From G963664835 sp963664835 (GTDB lineage Bacteria; Chloroflexota; UBA6077; FW602-bin22; JBCLEL01): DNA of 64,000 nt. Every line of letters starts with the position of its first letter. Positions within the stretch are counted from its first letter, which is position 1. The notes under the pieces are model-generated. The model was not told where the DNA came from. It did no database searches and worked only from the letters and a program-made list of their open reading frames with translations. A program made the translations under genes and the position numbers. Shown piece by piece: positions 53,774 through 62,588 of this stretch. The stretch covers positions 17,552-81,551 of the forward strand of contig CAXXUG010000019.1 of the NCBI GenBank assembly GCA_963664835.2. The letters are read 5' to 3'.

Positions 53774-55513
53774 ATGTTAAGGTCGGGGTTTCTATTGGCG
53801 GTAATCTTCGCTCTAGGGGCAACCATGGTGGCTTGTGCCCCCGAACCAGAGGTGGTTGAGAAGATTGTCGAAGTAGAAGTAGAAAAAGAAGTCACTGTTG
53901 AAGTCGTCAGGGAAGTCGAAACGACATCCAGAGGTTGGGAAGTATGGCTCTCGGACCAGTCGGACAGCGCCGACATTGGCACTGACAATCCGGCCGGGAC
54001 CTATGGCGGTCGAATCATCATCTATGAAAGCAGCGACATTCTCGCCGCTGCGCCTGGTTGGTATGCCGAAGACGACCCGGAATACGGACCGACAGTAATC
54101 GAAGCTACCGATGTTTTCCCTTCTGCCTTTGAAGAACTGGGATTGAACGTAAAGCGCCTTCACGGTATGTTGATTCATCCCCCGACGCATCGCTATGTGA
54201 GCGTCAACTTCTTCGGCCCGGAAGCGGGGATGGTGGGCATTATTGACGCGGAAGGACAGTGCGAACAGTTGGACAACGGTCTGCGAGATTGCCGGCCGAT
54301 TCAAGGCGATCCAGAAGCGGCCGCAAAGCTGGGCAAGGCTCTCTTCCGCACCACTGGCCCGGAAGGCTCCGCTCCCTCGAATCACATGTCCTTCTTTACC
54401 GCGGACGGCACCAAGTTGATTGTGGCCAATCTTGCCGCAAAGCTGCTGGAACGCATAGATTACGATGCTGCGACCGATACCTTCACTTTCAACAAAGCTG
54501 CCACGCTGGACTTGGTTGGTGGTCGGGACCTGACCGCCATGGAAGCGGAGGCCGATTCGACCCTGCCCGGGGGCAAGGTGAGCGGCGAGTATGCCAATTT
54601 CCAGCCGACAACCACGCCAAGCGGCGCGTTAAAGGAAGGGCCGGGGCGGGCCAATAACGTCGTGGTGTGTCCCATACCCAGCAGCAACAATCAGCACGCC
54701 TATGTCACCTTCGGCGGTGGCGGATTGTTCGTAGTGGACGTTACTACTGAGCCGATGTCCATTGTGGCGGAATATACCAATGACGTCATCAGTGTTGCCG
54801 GCTGCGGAGGTGTGGAGGGCGGCGGCTTCATGCACCTGAACGCCGGCGTCTCGGCCAGCGGAGCCGGCGCAGATGACTCGACATTCATCATGTATCGGCT
54901 GCCTCTGGACTATCCCGACGGCGCGAACCCGATCACGACGCCCAATACACCGGCGGTGATTACGTTCTACTCAGAGAAGACGCTGGACATGACCGATGAG
55001 GCGGACCTGGCGGCGCGCCGGGATGCGCACGGAATGACGATCACGACCAATGGACGGTACCTGTACCAGTTCGACCGAATCCAGAACAACGCGGAAGTGT
55101 TCGATATCGGCAAGGTCATCAACGATCCCGACGCGACGCTGGAGGAGCAGGCGGTGGCGCACGTAGGCACCGTGGACCTCACCGGCTCAGGACACTGCGT
55201 CGGCGAGGGGTCGCCCTTCGTAGACATGAACGATGAAGGGTATGAACTGAACGACGATCCTGCCCCCGACCTAGTGGATGTTACTCCAGACGGCCAGTTC
55301 ATCGTCGTCTCCTTCAGGGGATCAACTCCGATTACCGTGAAACACGCCGCCTTGGGCAGTTGTCCCGGGTTTGGGTTGGTGACGCTTTCTGGTGATGGGG
55401 GGTCAACCGGCACCCTGACCCATGTGTTCCGAACCTTCCTGGCTGACGCGACCGGCACCAGGAACCTGAGCGACATCCACGGGGCGGCTGTCCGAATCAA
55501 GTCGAAGAATTAG
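53774..55513 (+). CDS. Beta-propeller-type surface lipoprotein with Val/Glu linker
   Basis: The 579-residue protein starts MLRSGFLLAVIFALGATMVACAPEPE, a signal peptide with lipobox ending at Cys21. A VVEKIVEVEVEKEVTVEVV linker follows, seen in many Chloroflexota lipoproteins. The rest has repeats of the YVTN/LVIVD propeller kind, such as HMSFFTADGTKLIVANLAAKLLERIDYD, QHAYVTFGGGGLFVVDVTTEP and VDVTPDGQFIVVSFRGSTPITV. Ligand or enzymatic role is unknown. The ATG at 53774 is chosen for CAGGAGGGC and the signal peptide. A TATACT-rich AT patch at about 53620 probably holds the promoter. Confidence 0.85.
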   Translation: MLRSGFLLAVIFALGATMVACAPEPEVVEKIVEVEVEKEVTVEVVREVETTSRGWEVWLSDQSDSADIGTDNPAGTYGGRIIIYESSDILAAAPGWYAEDDPEYGPTVIEATDVFPSAFEELGLNVKRLHGMLIHPPTHRYVSVNFFGPEAGMVGIIDAEGQCEQLDNGLRDCRPIQGDPEAAAKLGKALFRTTGPEGSAPSNHMSFFTADGTKLIVANLAAKLLERIDYDAATDTFTFNKAATLDLVGGRDLTAMEAEADSTLPGGKVSGEYANFQPTTTPSGALKEGPGRANNVVVCPIPSSNNQHAYVTFGGGGLFVVDVTTEPMSIVAEYTNDVISVAGCGGVEGGGFMHLNAGVSASGAGADDSTFIMYRLPLDYPDGANPITTPNTPAVITFYSEKTLDMTDEADLAARRDAHGMTITTNGRYLYQFDRIQNNAEVFDIGKVINDPDATLEEQAVAHVGTVDLTGSGHCVGEGSPFVDMNDEGYELNDDPAPDLVDVTPDGQFIVVSFRGSTPITVKHAALGSCPGFGLVTLSGDGGSTGTLTHVFRTFLADATGTRNLSDIHGAAVRIKSKN

Positions 55514-55640
55514 CTCTCGGGGAGAACGAACTTCCGGCTCCGCGTGCGGCGCTCTTGTTCTTGGGCAGCGCAGAAGCGCTGTGACAGTCGCAAGGTGACC
55601 GCACGGAGCGGGTGATCCTCGAAAGCCCGCGTGGACAGTT

Positions 55641-56189
55641 TCAGTGCGTTGGGGCGCCCGGGCCACCAGGCATTCGTCGATTTCCTGCGGCAGTTGGCGG
55701 CTGGGATCGGGCTTGCCCATTTCTGAACGCCTTCTCTAGTTCGACGACCTCCAGCTTGTTCATCTCCTGAAATGCCTCGGTGACGCGTTCCACCGCCGCC
55801 GCATCATCGCTCTCCAGCATCTCGCCCAGCACTTGCGGCACAATCTGCCAAGAGACGCCGAAGCGGTCGGTGAGCCAGCCGCATCGACTCTCCTCGCCAC
55901 CATCGGACGTCAGGCGTTCCCACAACCTGTCCACCTCTTCTTGATTAACACATTTGACGTGGAGCGACATCGCCGGACTTAGTTTGAAGTGGGGGCCGCC
56001 GTTGATGATGCAAAACTCCTGCCCAGCCAACTCGAACACGGCGGTCATGATGTCGCCGGCCTTGCCCATGCCGGCTTCAGCGTAGCGTGTGATGCTGGTG
56101 ACACGCGCATCATGGAAACACGACGTGTAGAGCTCGAGCGCTTCCTCGACCCGTCCGTCAAACCACAAGTTGGTGACAATTTTCTGCAT
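55641..56189 (-). CDS. PhnB-like VOC-family protein
   Basis: The 182-residue protein follows the PhnB/3-demethylubiquinone-methyltransferase-like VOC pattern: QKIVTNLWFDGRVEEALELYTSCFHDARVTSITRYAEAG, then GQEFCIINGGPHFKLSPAMSLHVKC, WERLTSDGGEESRCGWLTDRFGVSWQIVPQVLGEML. Enzymatic activity in the family is not established. The last 25 residues (Pro/Arg/Gly-rich) are unlike the family and may be read-through after a changed stop. It begins 3 bases after the NTF2-like gene. Confidence 0.9.
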   Translation of the reverse strand: MQKIVTNLWFDGRVEEALELYTSCFHDARVTSITRYAEAGMGKAGDIMTAVFELAGQEFCIINGGPHFKLSPAMSLHVKCVNQEEVDRLWERLTSDGGEESRCGWLTDRFGVSWQIVPQVLGEMLESDDAAAVERVTEAFQEMNKLEVVELEKAFRNGQARSQPPTAAGNRRMPGGPGAPTH

Positions 56190-56192
56190 ATC

Positions 56193-56585
56193 TCAATCCC
56201 CGCTCTTGAGGTCAACTACGTACGACATCATCGACTTGATCTTCTTGCCCGCTGCTGACGAGAAGCGGTACACGTCGCAGAAAGCCAATGACCCTCCCTG
56301 CTCGAAATTCATGACGCCATTGACCACACCGTCGACCCCGTGAGTGACGATAGAATGGATGACCAACTCGTTGGTGACAACAGTTTTCATTGATTCCAAA
56401 GTCGCCCTGACAGCCTCCTTGCCACTCCTCAGGTCGGCCTCGCCGATGATTTGCCAGCGGACGTCCTCAGTAAGACAGTCAAGTATGGCCTCGACATCGC
56501 CCCGGGCGAAGGCGATGTTCAGATCTCTTAGCAAGAGTTTCTTGGGAGCATTGCCGCAATCGGCATGTATTGTGAGTTTGGTCAT
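56193..56585 (-). CDS. SnoaL/NTF2-like protein
   Basis: The 130-residue cone-shaped alpha+beta barrel is recognised by LLRDLNIAFARGDVEAILDCLTEDVRWQIIGEADLRSGKEAVRATLESM and the later strand pattern NGVMNFEQGGSLAFCDVYRFSSAAGKKIKSMMSYVV. Such proteins are small-molecule isomerases, hydrolases or binding proteins. It is the upstream member of a two-gene operon with the PhnB-like gene. Confidence 0.85.
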   Translation of the reverse strand: MTKLTIHADCGNAPKKLLLRDLNIAFARGDVEAILDCLTEDVRWQIIGEADLRSGKEAVRATLESMKTVVTNELVIHSIVTHGVDGVVNGVMNFEQGGSLAFCDVYRFSSAAGKKIKSMMSYVVDLKSGD

Positions 56586-56734
56586 GTCATTTCCGTAGTA
56601 GCGCCGTCAGCGGGACCGAGGTCGAATGGGACGAAGCCCACGGCTGCGATTGGTTGCTTGCCGTCCGGCTCCTCCCGCGGTCGCTGTTCTTGTACCGCCT
56701 GCCTGGGGCAAGGATCCGGATTCGGGCGCCGGCG

Positions 56735-58921
56735 TTACTCGCCGATGCCCTCGTACCAGCCGGCGCCGAATAACAGATCGCCTCGGCGCACCATCCAGCT
56801 GTGTTTGGGGGCGTCTTCGCCCGTCTGTGGGTGGGTGAAGAGGTAGCTCACCCATTCGCCGCCGCCTTGCTCGGTGATGGCGGCAAAGGCCTCCCCGTAG
56901 TTGTAGCCGTTGGCGTCAATGCGGACGCGCGTCGTTCCCACAAGATCAGGCCGTGTGGAATGACCGATTGTGTACAGGTCGCCGTCGCGGTCCTCTATGA
57001 CGAAGACATACCACGGGCCGTCGGCGCTTTCGGGCGAATTGTAGTAGGCCAAGGTCGCTTCAAGGCCCTGGTCGTCGTACAGGGTCAGGGCCCGGGCAAC
57101 GAGTAGGCGCGCGTACTCCGATGGGTCGTCACTCTTTGGCGGCGGAGTATACCAACCGCTGACAAATATGAGCCCATCCTCCAGCACGGCGTAGTAGTGC
57201 TTAACTTCCTCGATCGCGTGGAATGGGTTCCGCTCGTCCATGGTGGGCGCGCTTATAACGTCTCGGACGAAGATGCCCTCCGGGGTCGCCCTCATCATGT
57301 CAGCGGCGTAGAAGTATCCCGCGTCGTCATACGCCTCCGAACCCACCGTCACGTTATGGCCGATGAACGTTTCTGCCGGATGCGCCAAAATCTCGCCGGT
57401 CTTCCAGTCGACGATAAACGTGTACCAACGGCCGTCGATGCTCTTGGCGGAGCTGTGATAGGCGATCGTCGCGTCGTAGCCTTCGGCGCGATAGCGCTCA
57501 ATCGCTCGCGTTACCGTCGCAACGGTGAAGTGGGCCTGTTCACATTTAGAGGGCAGCAGAGAGTGCCACTCGGGCGTGCTGTACCAACCCGAACCGATGA
57601 TAATCTCGCCCCTGCGAACAGCCCAGGAATGCTTGAGCTCGCAGTCGCCGCTCTCGGGATTGGTGAAGTAGTAAGACCGAATCCACCTGCCTTCTTCGGT
57701 CACGTCCAGGAACTCCGGGCCGAAGCGGTTGCCGGCGAGGTCGATGCCTGCCGGCCCCAACAGGCTCTGTCCCACCAGTTCCTTGATAGTCGGATGCGCA
57801 AGCATGTTCGTATCCGTGTCCATCACGTAGATGTACCACTCGCCGTCAACGCTCTCGGGGTCGTTGTACTTCTCCAACAGCGCATCCAACCCTTGGACGT
57901 CGTACACGTCCACCGCGTCCTGCACGAACCATTGCGTGTAACCCCAGGGATCCTCGTATTTTGTGGGCAGGGGAACCACGTTATCGTACCAACCAGAGGC
58001 GAATATAAGCCCGTCGTGGAGCTGTAGCCAGGTATGCTTGTCTCCCTCTTCTACCGGCGTGTCACCGTCGTAGGTGCGGTAGAAGTAGCTAACCCACTGG
58101 CCTTCCTCGGTCGTCTTGAGCATCTCAGCGCCGTACAAATAACCTTTGGAGTCCCGTCGTTGGGAAGACGCAGCGCCGAGCAAAGCGGGGTTTGGATGCA
58201 GAATCAGCTCATCGTTTTCCGGGTCGACTATGAACAGGTACCAGCGTCCTACAGCGCTTTCTTCGGAGAAGTAGTGCTCGAACGTCTTCTCTCTGCCTTC
58301 GGCAATGTACATGTCGATGGCCCGCTGGACATACGCCTGGGTGAACTCGGCCGGCTGATCGGTGGTCGGAGGTTCTAGGGAAACGTTGGCGACCGGGCTG
58401 TATTCATACCATCCGGAGACGAATAGCAGCCCATCGTAGCGATCCGCCCAGGCGTGCTTGAGCTGTTGTTCGTCCGTAGCGGGGTTGTGGAACACATAGC
58501 TGACCCAACGGCCGTCCTCATCCGCGGCGGCCATCGGCGCCCCGAACTTGAAGCCCGTAATGTCAGTTCCTAACGGCCCGTGTAGGCTCTCGCCGATCAG
58601 GTCATTATTGAAATGAGCAATTATGACCCCGTCCCCGTCGATGATGCTCGTGTACCACTGCCCATCGAGGATGTCGGCCGAGGAATAACGCTCGATCGCG
58701 GCGTCTCTACCGTTATCAACATAATAGGAAATGGCTTGGTCGACGAGCCACACGGCGTAGGCGTTGGGGTTGGACTTGCTCGGTGGGTCGATCTGCGTAG
58801 CCTGAGCTCCGCCGTCGCTCCGCGCGATGGCGAGTACGCCAACGACGAGGGCGAAAACGACGATAATGCCCGCATGCTCCCGAAGACTTTTCAGAGAAGA
58901 GAACATTTGCCACCGCCTCAT
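56735..58921 (-). CDS. Secreted protein of five tandem Cache-like repeats
   Basis: The 728-residue protein has an N-terminal membrane or signal segment (IIVVFALVVGVLAIA, residues 19-33). Five repeats of about 130 residues follow, at roughly 55-175, 190-315, 325-460, 470-605 and 610-728. Each starts with a helix like VDQAISYYVDNGRDAAIERYSS, continues with GQWYTSIIDGDGVIIAHFN and RWVSYVF, and ends with LLFVSGWYE. This matches single-Cache ligand-binding domains. No kinase, methyl-accepting or cyclase output domain is attached, so it may be an extracytoplasmic binding protein. It lies downstream of a sensor kinase gene on the same strand. Confidence 0.88.
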   Translation of the reverse strand: MRRWQMFSSLKSLREHAGIIVVFALVVGVLAIARSDGGAQATQIDPPSKSNPNAYAVWLVDQAISYYVDNGRDAAIERYSSADILDGQWYTSIIDGDGVIIAHFNNDLIGESLHGPLGTDITGFKFGAPMAAADEDGRWVSYVFHNPATDEQQLKHAWADRYDGLLFVSGWYEYSPVANVSLEPPTTDQPAEFTQAYVQRAIDMYIAEGREKTFEHYFSEESAVGRWYLFIVDPENDELILHPNPALLGAASSQRRDSKGYLYGAEMLKTTEEGQWVSYFYRTYDGDTPVEEGDKHTWLQLHDGLIFASGWYDNVVPLPTKYEDPWGYTQWFVQDAVDVYDVQGLDALLEKYNDPESVDGEWYIYVMDTDTNMLAHPTIKELVGQSLLGPAGIDLAGNRFGPEFLDVTEEGRWIRSYYFTNPESGDCELKHSWAVRRGEIIIGSGWYSTPEWHSLLPSKCEQAHFTVATVTRAIERYRAEGYDATIAYHSSAKSIDGRWYTFIVDWKTGEILAHPAETFIGHNVTVGSEAYDDAGYFYAADMMRATPEGIFVRDVISAPTMDERNPFHAIEEVKHYYAVLEDGLIFVSGWYTPPPKSDDPSEYARLLVARALTLYDDQGLEATLAYYNSPESADGPWYVFVIEDRDGDLYTIGHSTRPDLVGTTRVRIDANGYNYGEAFAAITEQGGGEWVSYLFTHPQTGEDAPKHSWMVRRGDLLFGAGWYEGIGE

Positions 58922-58993
58922 AAGTTTGTCTTAATCGAGACATTGTACCACGTCACATTTGGGTTAATAATCCGGGGCCGGATAGATGGCGGG

Positions 58994-59015
58994 ACGGTCA
59001 TGGTGTGATGACCGT
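58994..59015. promoter_or_regulatory. 8-bp inverted repeat upstream of the Cache gene
   Basis: ACGGTCAT-GGTGTG-ATGACCGT is a perfect 8-bp dyad with a 6-base centre, about 75 bases before the Cache start and 275 bases after the kinase stop. It could be an operator or a hairpin in the leader. The rest of 58922-59289 shows two copies of GTGGACAxAACGC but nothing else. Confidence 0.4.
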
Positions 59016-59289
59016 GTACCGGGAAACAAGGCGGGTGGAGGAGCTGGGGGCCGGGTCGGGGGCAAGCTGACGTAGGCGTAAACTTCCCCCTAGCAGGACG
59101 TAGCCTGCGAGCACTTTGTCTCCGGGATTCCTTCCACGACGGGTGGACAGCCGCAGCAGAGAAAGTGGACAGAACGCCGGCAGGCGAATCGGAGGGCGGC
59201 GAACAGTGGCAGCTACGAATGTGGACAAAACGCTGGTGGGGGGCCGAAGCGAGGGCTGAGGGCCGCGAGGGTTCAACAAGCGCCTCGGT

Positions 59290-61758
59290 CTACGAACCCT
59301 CCCCTGCCGCCGTCTCCCACCTGGCCATCCGGTAGCCGACGCGGGGCTCGTTGAAGATGTAGGCGGGGTTGTCGGCGTCGTCGCCCAGCTTGCGGCGGAG
59401 GTTCTTTATTACAGAGCGCACCGCGCCGGTGCGTCCGGAGTGGGCCGGACCCCAGACCCGTCGCAGAAGCTCGCAGTGGGCCAGCACCCGGCCGGCGTTG
59501 ACCGATAGCTCGAAGAGCATCCGGTACTCGGTGTCCGTAAGCCGCACGGGACGGCCCGCCAGAGAGACCCGGCGTTCGGCGTAGTCGACCGTCAAGTCGC
59601 CAAACACGTAGGGCTCGGGCGGCTCAGGCGACACGGTCGCCGTCCACCTCCGCAGGACCGCCTGGACCCTCGCCACTAACTCGGTCGGAGAGAAGGGTTT
59701 GACGATGTAGTCGTCGGCCCCCGCCTCCAGCGCACGCGCCACGGTCCGATCACCGCCGTAGGCCGACAGGAAGATCACCGGCACGTTCGAAAGCCCGGGG
59801 ACGCTCTCCATCAGCTCGACCCCGTCGGCCCCCGGCAGCATCAGGTCGAGAAGAGCCAGGTGCGGCCTCGTCTCTTCCAAGAGGCGGCCCACCTCCTCCG
59901 GGTCGCCGGTCACGAGGGGCTCGTAGCCCGCTTCAGAGAGCGCGTCGCGCACGTGTCTGAGCGTCTGCGGGTCGTCGTCCACCGCAAGGACGCGGACCCG
60001 GTTCCTGCCGGCCCGCCCCTGCCGCGATGATGAGGACTGCGCCGCCTCCGCCGGGGCAACGTGCCCGGAAGCCTCGACCGCCGGAAGCGTGAAGGTGAAC
60101 CGGGCCCCCAAGCCTGGACCATCGCTCTCGGCCCATATCCGGCCCCCGTGCGCCTCCACTATCCCCTTGCAGATGGCGAGCCCCATGCCCGACTCCGCAA
60201 GCCTGCCCCCGCCGTCCTCGCCTTCGAGCCTGGAGGACTTCCGAAACAGGCGCGGCAGGCGCTCGGCGGATATCCCCACGCCATCGTCGGCGACGCAGAC
60301 CTCCACGTGACTGTCACTCTGCACGGCGGTAACCCGGATGCCGGACGACTCCGGGGAGTGCCTAGCGGCATTGCACAGCAGGTTGTCCAGCACCTGGGCG
60401 ATGCGCCGACGGTCGGCCGTCACCATGGGCAGGTCCGGCGAAAGGTCGACGAGGACGTCGTGCCCTCCCCCTCCGCTCAGGAACGTGTTCATGGCCTGGT
60501 CCACCAGGACGGCCACGTCGGCGGGTTGGGGAAAGACCGGCAGCGCGCCCACCTCGATGCGCGCCACGTCCAGCAGGTCGGTAATGAGGCCCTGCATGTG
60601 GTCGGCCTGCTCTTCGATGATCCTGTGGAACTGGAGCGTCTCCGCCGGGTCCAGGGATGGCCCCAGGCCCCGCAGCGTCGCGACAGAGCCTTTGATTGAG
60701 GTCAGCGGCGCGCGCAGCTCGTGGCTCGCCATCGCCAGGAAGTCGGCCCTCAGCCGGCCCACCTCCTCCAACTCCGTCAGGTCCTGCAAGGTGACCACGT
60801 AGGTCTCCACCTCTCCCCCGTCCGAGCGTATGGGCGTGGCGTTGACCAAGACGGACACGCTGTCCCCGCCGGGCGCCAGCAGCGCGATCTCCTCGGCCCG
60901 CACAGTCTCGCCCGCGCTCATCATCCGGGCCAGAGGCAGTTCAGGCAGCGCCGTCTCCTGCCCGTCCGCACGCCGGATGGTCAACGTGTACAGGAACTCC
61001 TCCGGCGACTGGCCCGGCCGTCCCAGGCTGGCGGTCAGTCTTCTCGCCTCTCGGTTGAAGGACACCGGCGTCCCGGTCTTCGCATTGAAGACGACCACGC
61101 CCACCGGCGAGGTGTCGATCAGCGTCTCGAGGTCCGCCTTGGCCCGCCGCTCGTCCCGGTGGGCACCGGCGTTGGCGATGACCAGCGCCGCCTGGGAGGC
61201 GAACATCACCAGGGTCTCCTCGTCGGCGAGGCTGAACTCCTCCCCGTCCTCCTTGTCGCCCACGAAGACATGGCCCACCCGGACTCCCCGGTGGAACATG
61301 GGCGCAGCCAAGAAGCGGTAGACCGGGCCCAGCGCGATGGGAGTGGCGAACCCGGCAAAGCCCAGGCCCCGGACGTGCTCCTCCAGGTCGGGCAGGCGCA
61401 GGGGGCCGGAGATGTGGGTCAGGGCCTGGAAGATGCCCAGCGCCTCGGGCGTCAGCCGGAGCCGCTCCGACTCCTCGTCGCTCAGCCCCGACGACAGGAA
61501 GTCCTGCGGGGCGCCCCCGTCGCCCAGGAGGGTCATCACCCCGTGACGGGCGCCGGTCAGGGAGCAGGCAGAGTCCAGCGCCCCTTGGAGCACTTGGTCG
61601 AAGTCCAGGCTCTCGTTGATTCGGAGACTGGCAGCGCTCAGGCGGGAGAGACGCTCCCGCAGGGACTCGATCTCTCGCAAATAGCGGTCGGCTTCCTTCA
61701 ACTCATCACCCCCGTCGGAGCGCTTTTGCGCCTCTACCCCGGAACCGACTGGCTCCAT
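59290..61758 (-). CDS. Sensor kinase fused to receiver and OmpR-type DNA-binding domain
   Basis: The 822-residue soluble protein has these domains in order. A coiled coil (about 20-48) and a GAF domain (50-205) come first, followed by a PAS-like domain (210-335). HisKA carries the phospho-His in FLAMASHELRAPLTSIKGS near residue 350. HATPase follows with NLLCNAARHSP, ADDGVGIS and GMGLAICKGIVEAHGG. The receiver (about 605-720) has AVDDDPQ, phospho-Asp in LLDLMLPGADG and IVKPFSP. The protein ends in a winged helix (about 735-815) with LTDTEYRMLFELSVNAGRVLAHCELLRRVWG. Kinase and DNA-binding regulator in one chain is rare. No membrane span is present, so the signal is cytoplasmic. Confidence 0.93.
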   Translation of the reverse strand: MEPVGSGVEAQKRSDGGDELKEADRYLREIESLRERLSRLSAASLRINESLDFDQVLQGALDSACSLTGARHGVMTLLGDGGAPQDFLSSGLSDEESERLRLTPEALGIFQALTHISGPLRLPDLEEHVRGLGFAGFATPIALGPVYRFLAAPMFHRGVRVGHVFVGDKEDGEEFSLADEETLVMFASQAALVIANAGAHRDERRAKADLETLIDTSPVGVVVFNAKTGTPVSFNREARRLTASLGRPGQSPEEFLYTLTIRRADGQETALPELPLARMMSAGETVRAEEIALLAPGGDSVSVLVNATPIRSDGGEVETYVVTLQDLTELEEVGRLRADFLAMASHELRAPLTSIKGSVATLRGLGPSLDPAETLQFHRIIEEQADHMQGLITDLLDVARIEVGALPVFPQPADVAVLVDQAMNTFLSGGGGHDVLVDLSPDLPMVTADRRRIAQVLDNLLCNAARHSPESSGIRVTAVQSDSHVEVCVADDGVGISAERLPRLFRKSSRLEGEDGGGRLAESGMGLAICKGIVEAHGGRIWAESDGPGLGARFTFTLPAVEASGHVAPAEAAQSSSSRQGRAGRNRVRVLAVDDDPQTLRHVRDALSEAGYEPLVTGDPEEVGRLLEETRPHLALLDLMLPGADGVELMESVPGLSNVPVIFLSAYGGDRTVARALEAGADDYIVKPFSPTELVARVQAVLRRWTATVSPEPPEPYVFGDLTVDYAERRVSLAGRPVRLTDTEYRMLFELSVNAGRVLAHCELLRRVWGPAHSGRTGAVRSVIKNLRRKLGDDADNPAYIFNEPRVGYRMARWETAAGEGS

Positions 61759-61811
61759 TCGACCGGGCTGCGTTCAGGCCCGTTCTGGACTATTGTGCCC
61801 TAAGTCCGCAA

Positions 61812-61867
61812 AAAGCACAAGAATTACACGCATAAAATAGCCTAAAGCACATAAATTACATACGTAA
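61812..61867. promoter_or_regulatory. Paired 24-bp direct repeats upstream of the kinase-regulator gene
   Basis: Repeats at 61812-61835 and 61844-61867 match at 19 of 24 positions (AAAGCACA..AATTACA......TAA), 32 bases apart, about three helical turns. Within each repeat CAC/CAT recur on an 11-bp step. Direct repeats of this phasing suit an OmpR-type winged helix, so autoregulation by the downstream protein is likely. Confidence 0.5.
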
Positions 61868-61936
61868 CTGGATTATAATATCTGCCGCACCGTAGTTGCT
61901 AACGGGAGTCTCCCAGTGTGGTTTTAGGAGGCGGGT

Positions 61937-62134
61937 TTGGAGTACGAGGGCTTGGACATGGGGAGCGAATTGGTGCGGCCCCATCCGACTGAAGAGCATG
62001 AAGAGTATAGGGTGCCATTGGAAGAAAGGGACGGAAGCTCGAGGGATGTCGTGAGGGAAGCAGAGCTTCACCTGGAGAAGAAGGCCGCTCTGAGAGCCGC
62101 CCTGCGACTGCCCAGGCTGTTCCCGGCGCCGTGA
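61937..62134 (+). CDS. Small hypothetical protein with strong Shine-Dalgarno
   Basis: This 65-residue, highly charged frame starts with TTG five bases after a perfect AGGAGG. It reads MEYEGLDMGSELVRPHPTEEHEEY and ends in an Ala/Leu/Arg-rich helix. No family is recognised, and the region around it looks decayed, so it may be only a remnant. It diverges from the kinase-regulator gene. Confidence 0.3.
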   Translation: MEYEGLDMGSELVRPHPTEEHEEYRVPLEERDGSSRDVVREAELHLEKKAALRAALRLPRLFPAP

Positions 62135-62204
62135 GCGTGGCCGGTCTTTCTTTTGTTTCAAAAATGCCGTAGCGGCGTGTACGGCGGCAGCGGCCCGTCC
62201 GGCG

Positions 62205-62308
62205 GAACTTGAAAACCTGCGGGCGAGTCTAGGCGAAAACCAGGTCACGCTGGACTGGGACAAGGTTCCAGGAGCAACGGGCTAAGACTACGTGCAAAGG
62301 TGGCAGAT
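62205..62308 (+). pseudogene. Fibronectin type III domain relic
   Basis: One frame reads ELENLRASLGENQVTLDWDK, then VPGATG-stop-DYVQRWQ, a typical bacterial Fn3 first half in which the conserved GY has become a stop (TAA for TAC). No start or continuation is found. It is the remains of a lost surface protein gene. Confidence 0.55.
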
Positions 62309-62429
62309 CAGAAAATCAACGATTGCTAAGACAACGCGCAGGATATCTGCCGCAGGACACTCCTGAAGCGACTTGACGAAGGCAAGGCACCTGACTGGAC
62401 TGTGCTGATCTTGGGTGGGTGATGGCAAC

Positions 62430-62588
62430 ATGAGTGACACTTCAACCGGGAACGCACTCGCCGAGCACGTGCCCCACCAGGCGCTCATCCTTGACTTCTG
62501 GGACAATGAAGGACGGCCCATTCTCGCATTCCGGTGGCCTTGGGGACGGCCTCGCAAGCACGAGGGACTGGGATGCGCTACTACCTAA
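62430..62588 (+). CDS. Small hypothetical protein overlapping the membrane gene
   Basis: A 52-residue frame, MSDTSTGNALAEHVPHQALI and then LDFWDNEGRPILAFRWPWGRPRKHEG, ends 15 bases inside the next gene. A GGGTGGGTG precedes the ATG. The composition looks protein-like, and the overlap would couple it to the downstream genes. No family is recognised. Confidence 0.4.
   Translation: MSDTSTGNALAEHVPHQALILDFWDNEGRPILAFRWPWGRPRKHEGLGCATT

Noticed and set aside
58613..59008. 131-codon plus-strand frame over the Cache gene start
   Set aside because: Antisense shadow of the Cache-repeat gene, with no start signal.
60061..61803. Long plus-strand frames (212 and 360 codons)
   Set aside because: Antisense to the kinase-regulator gene; compositional shadows.
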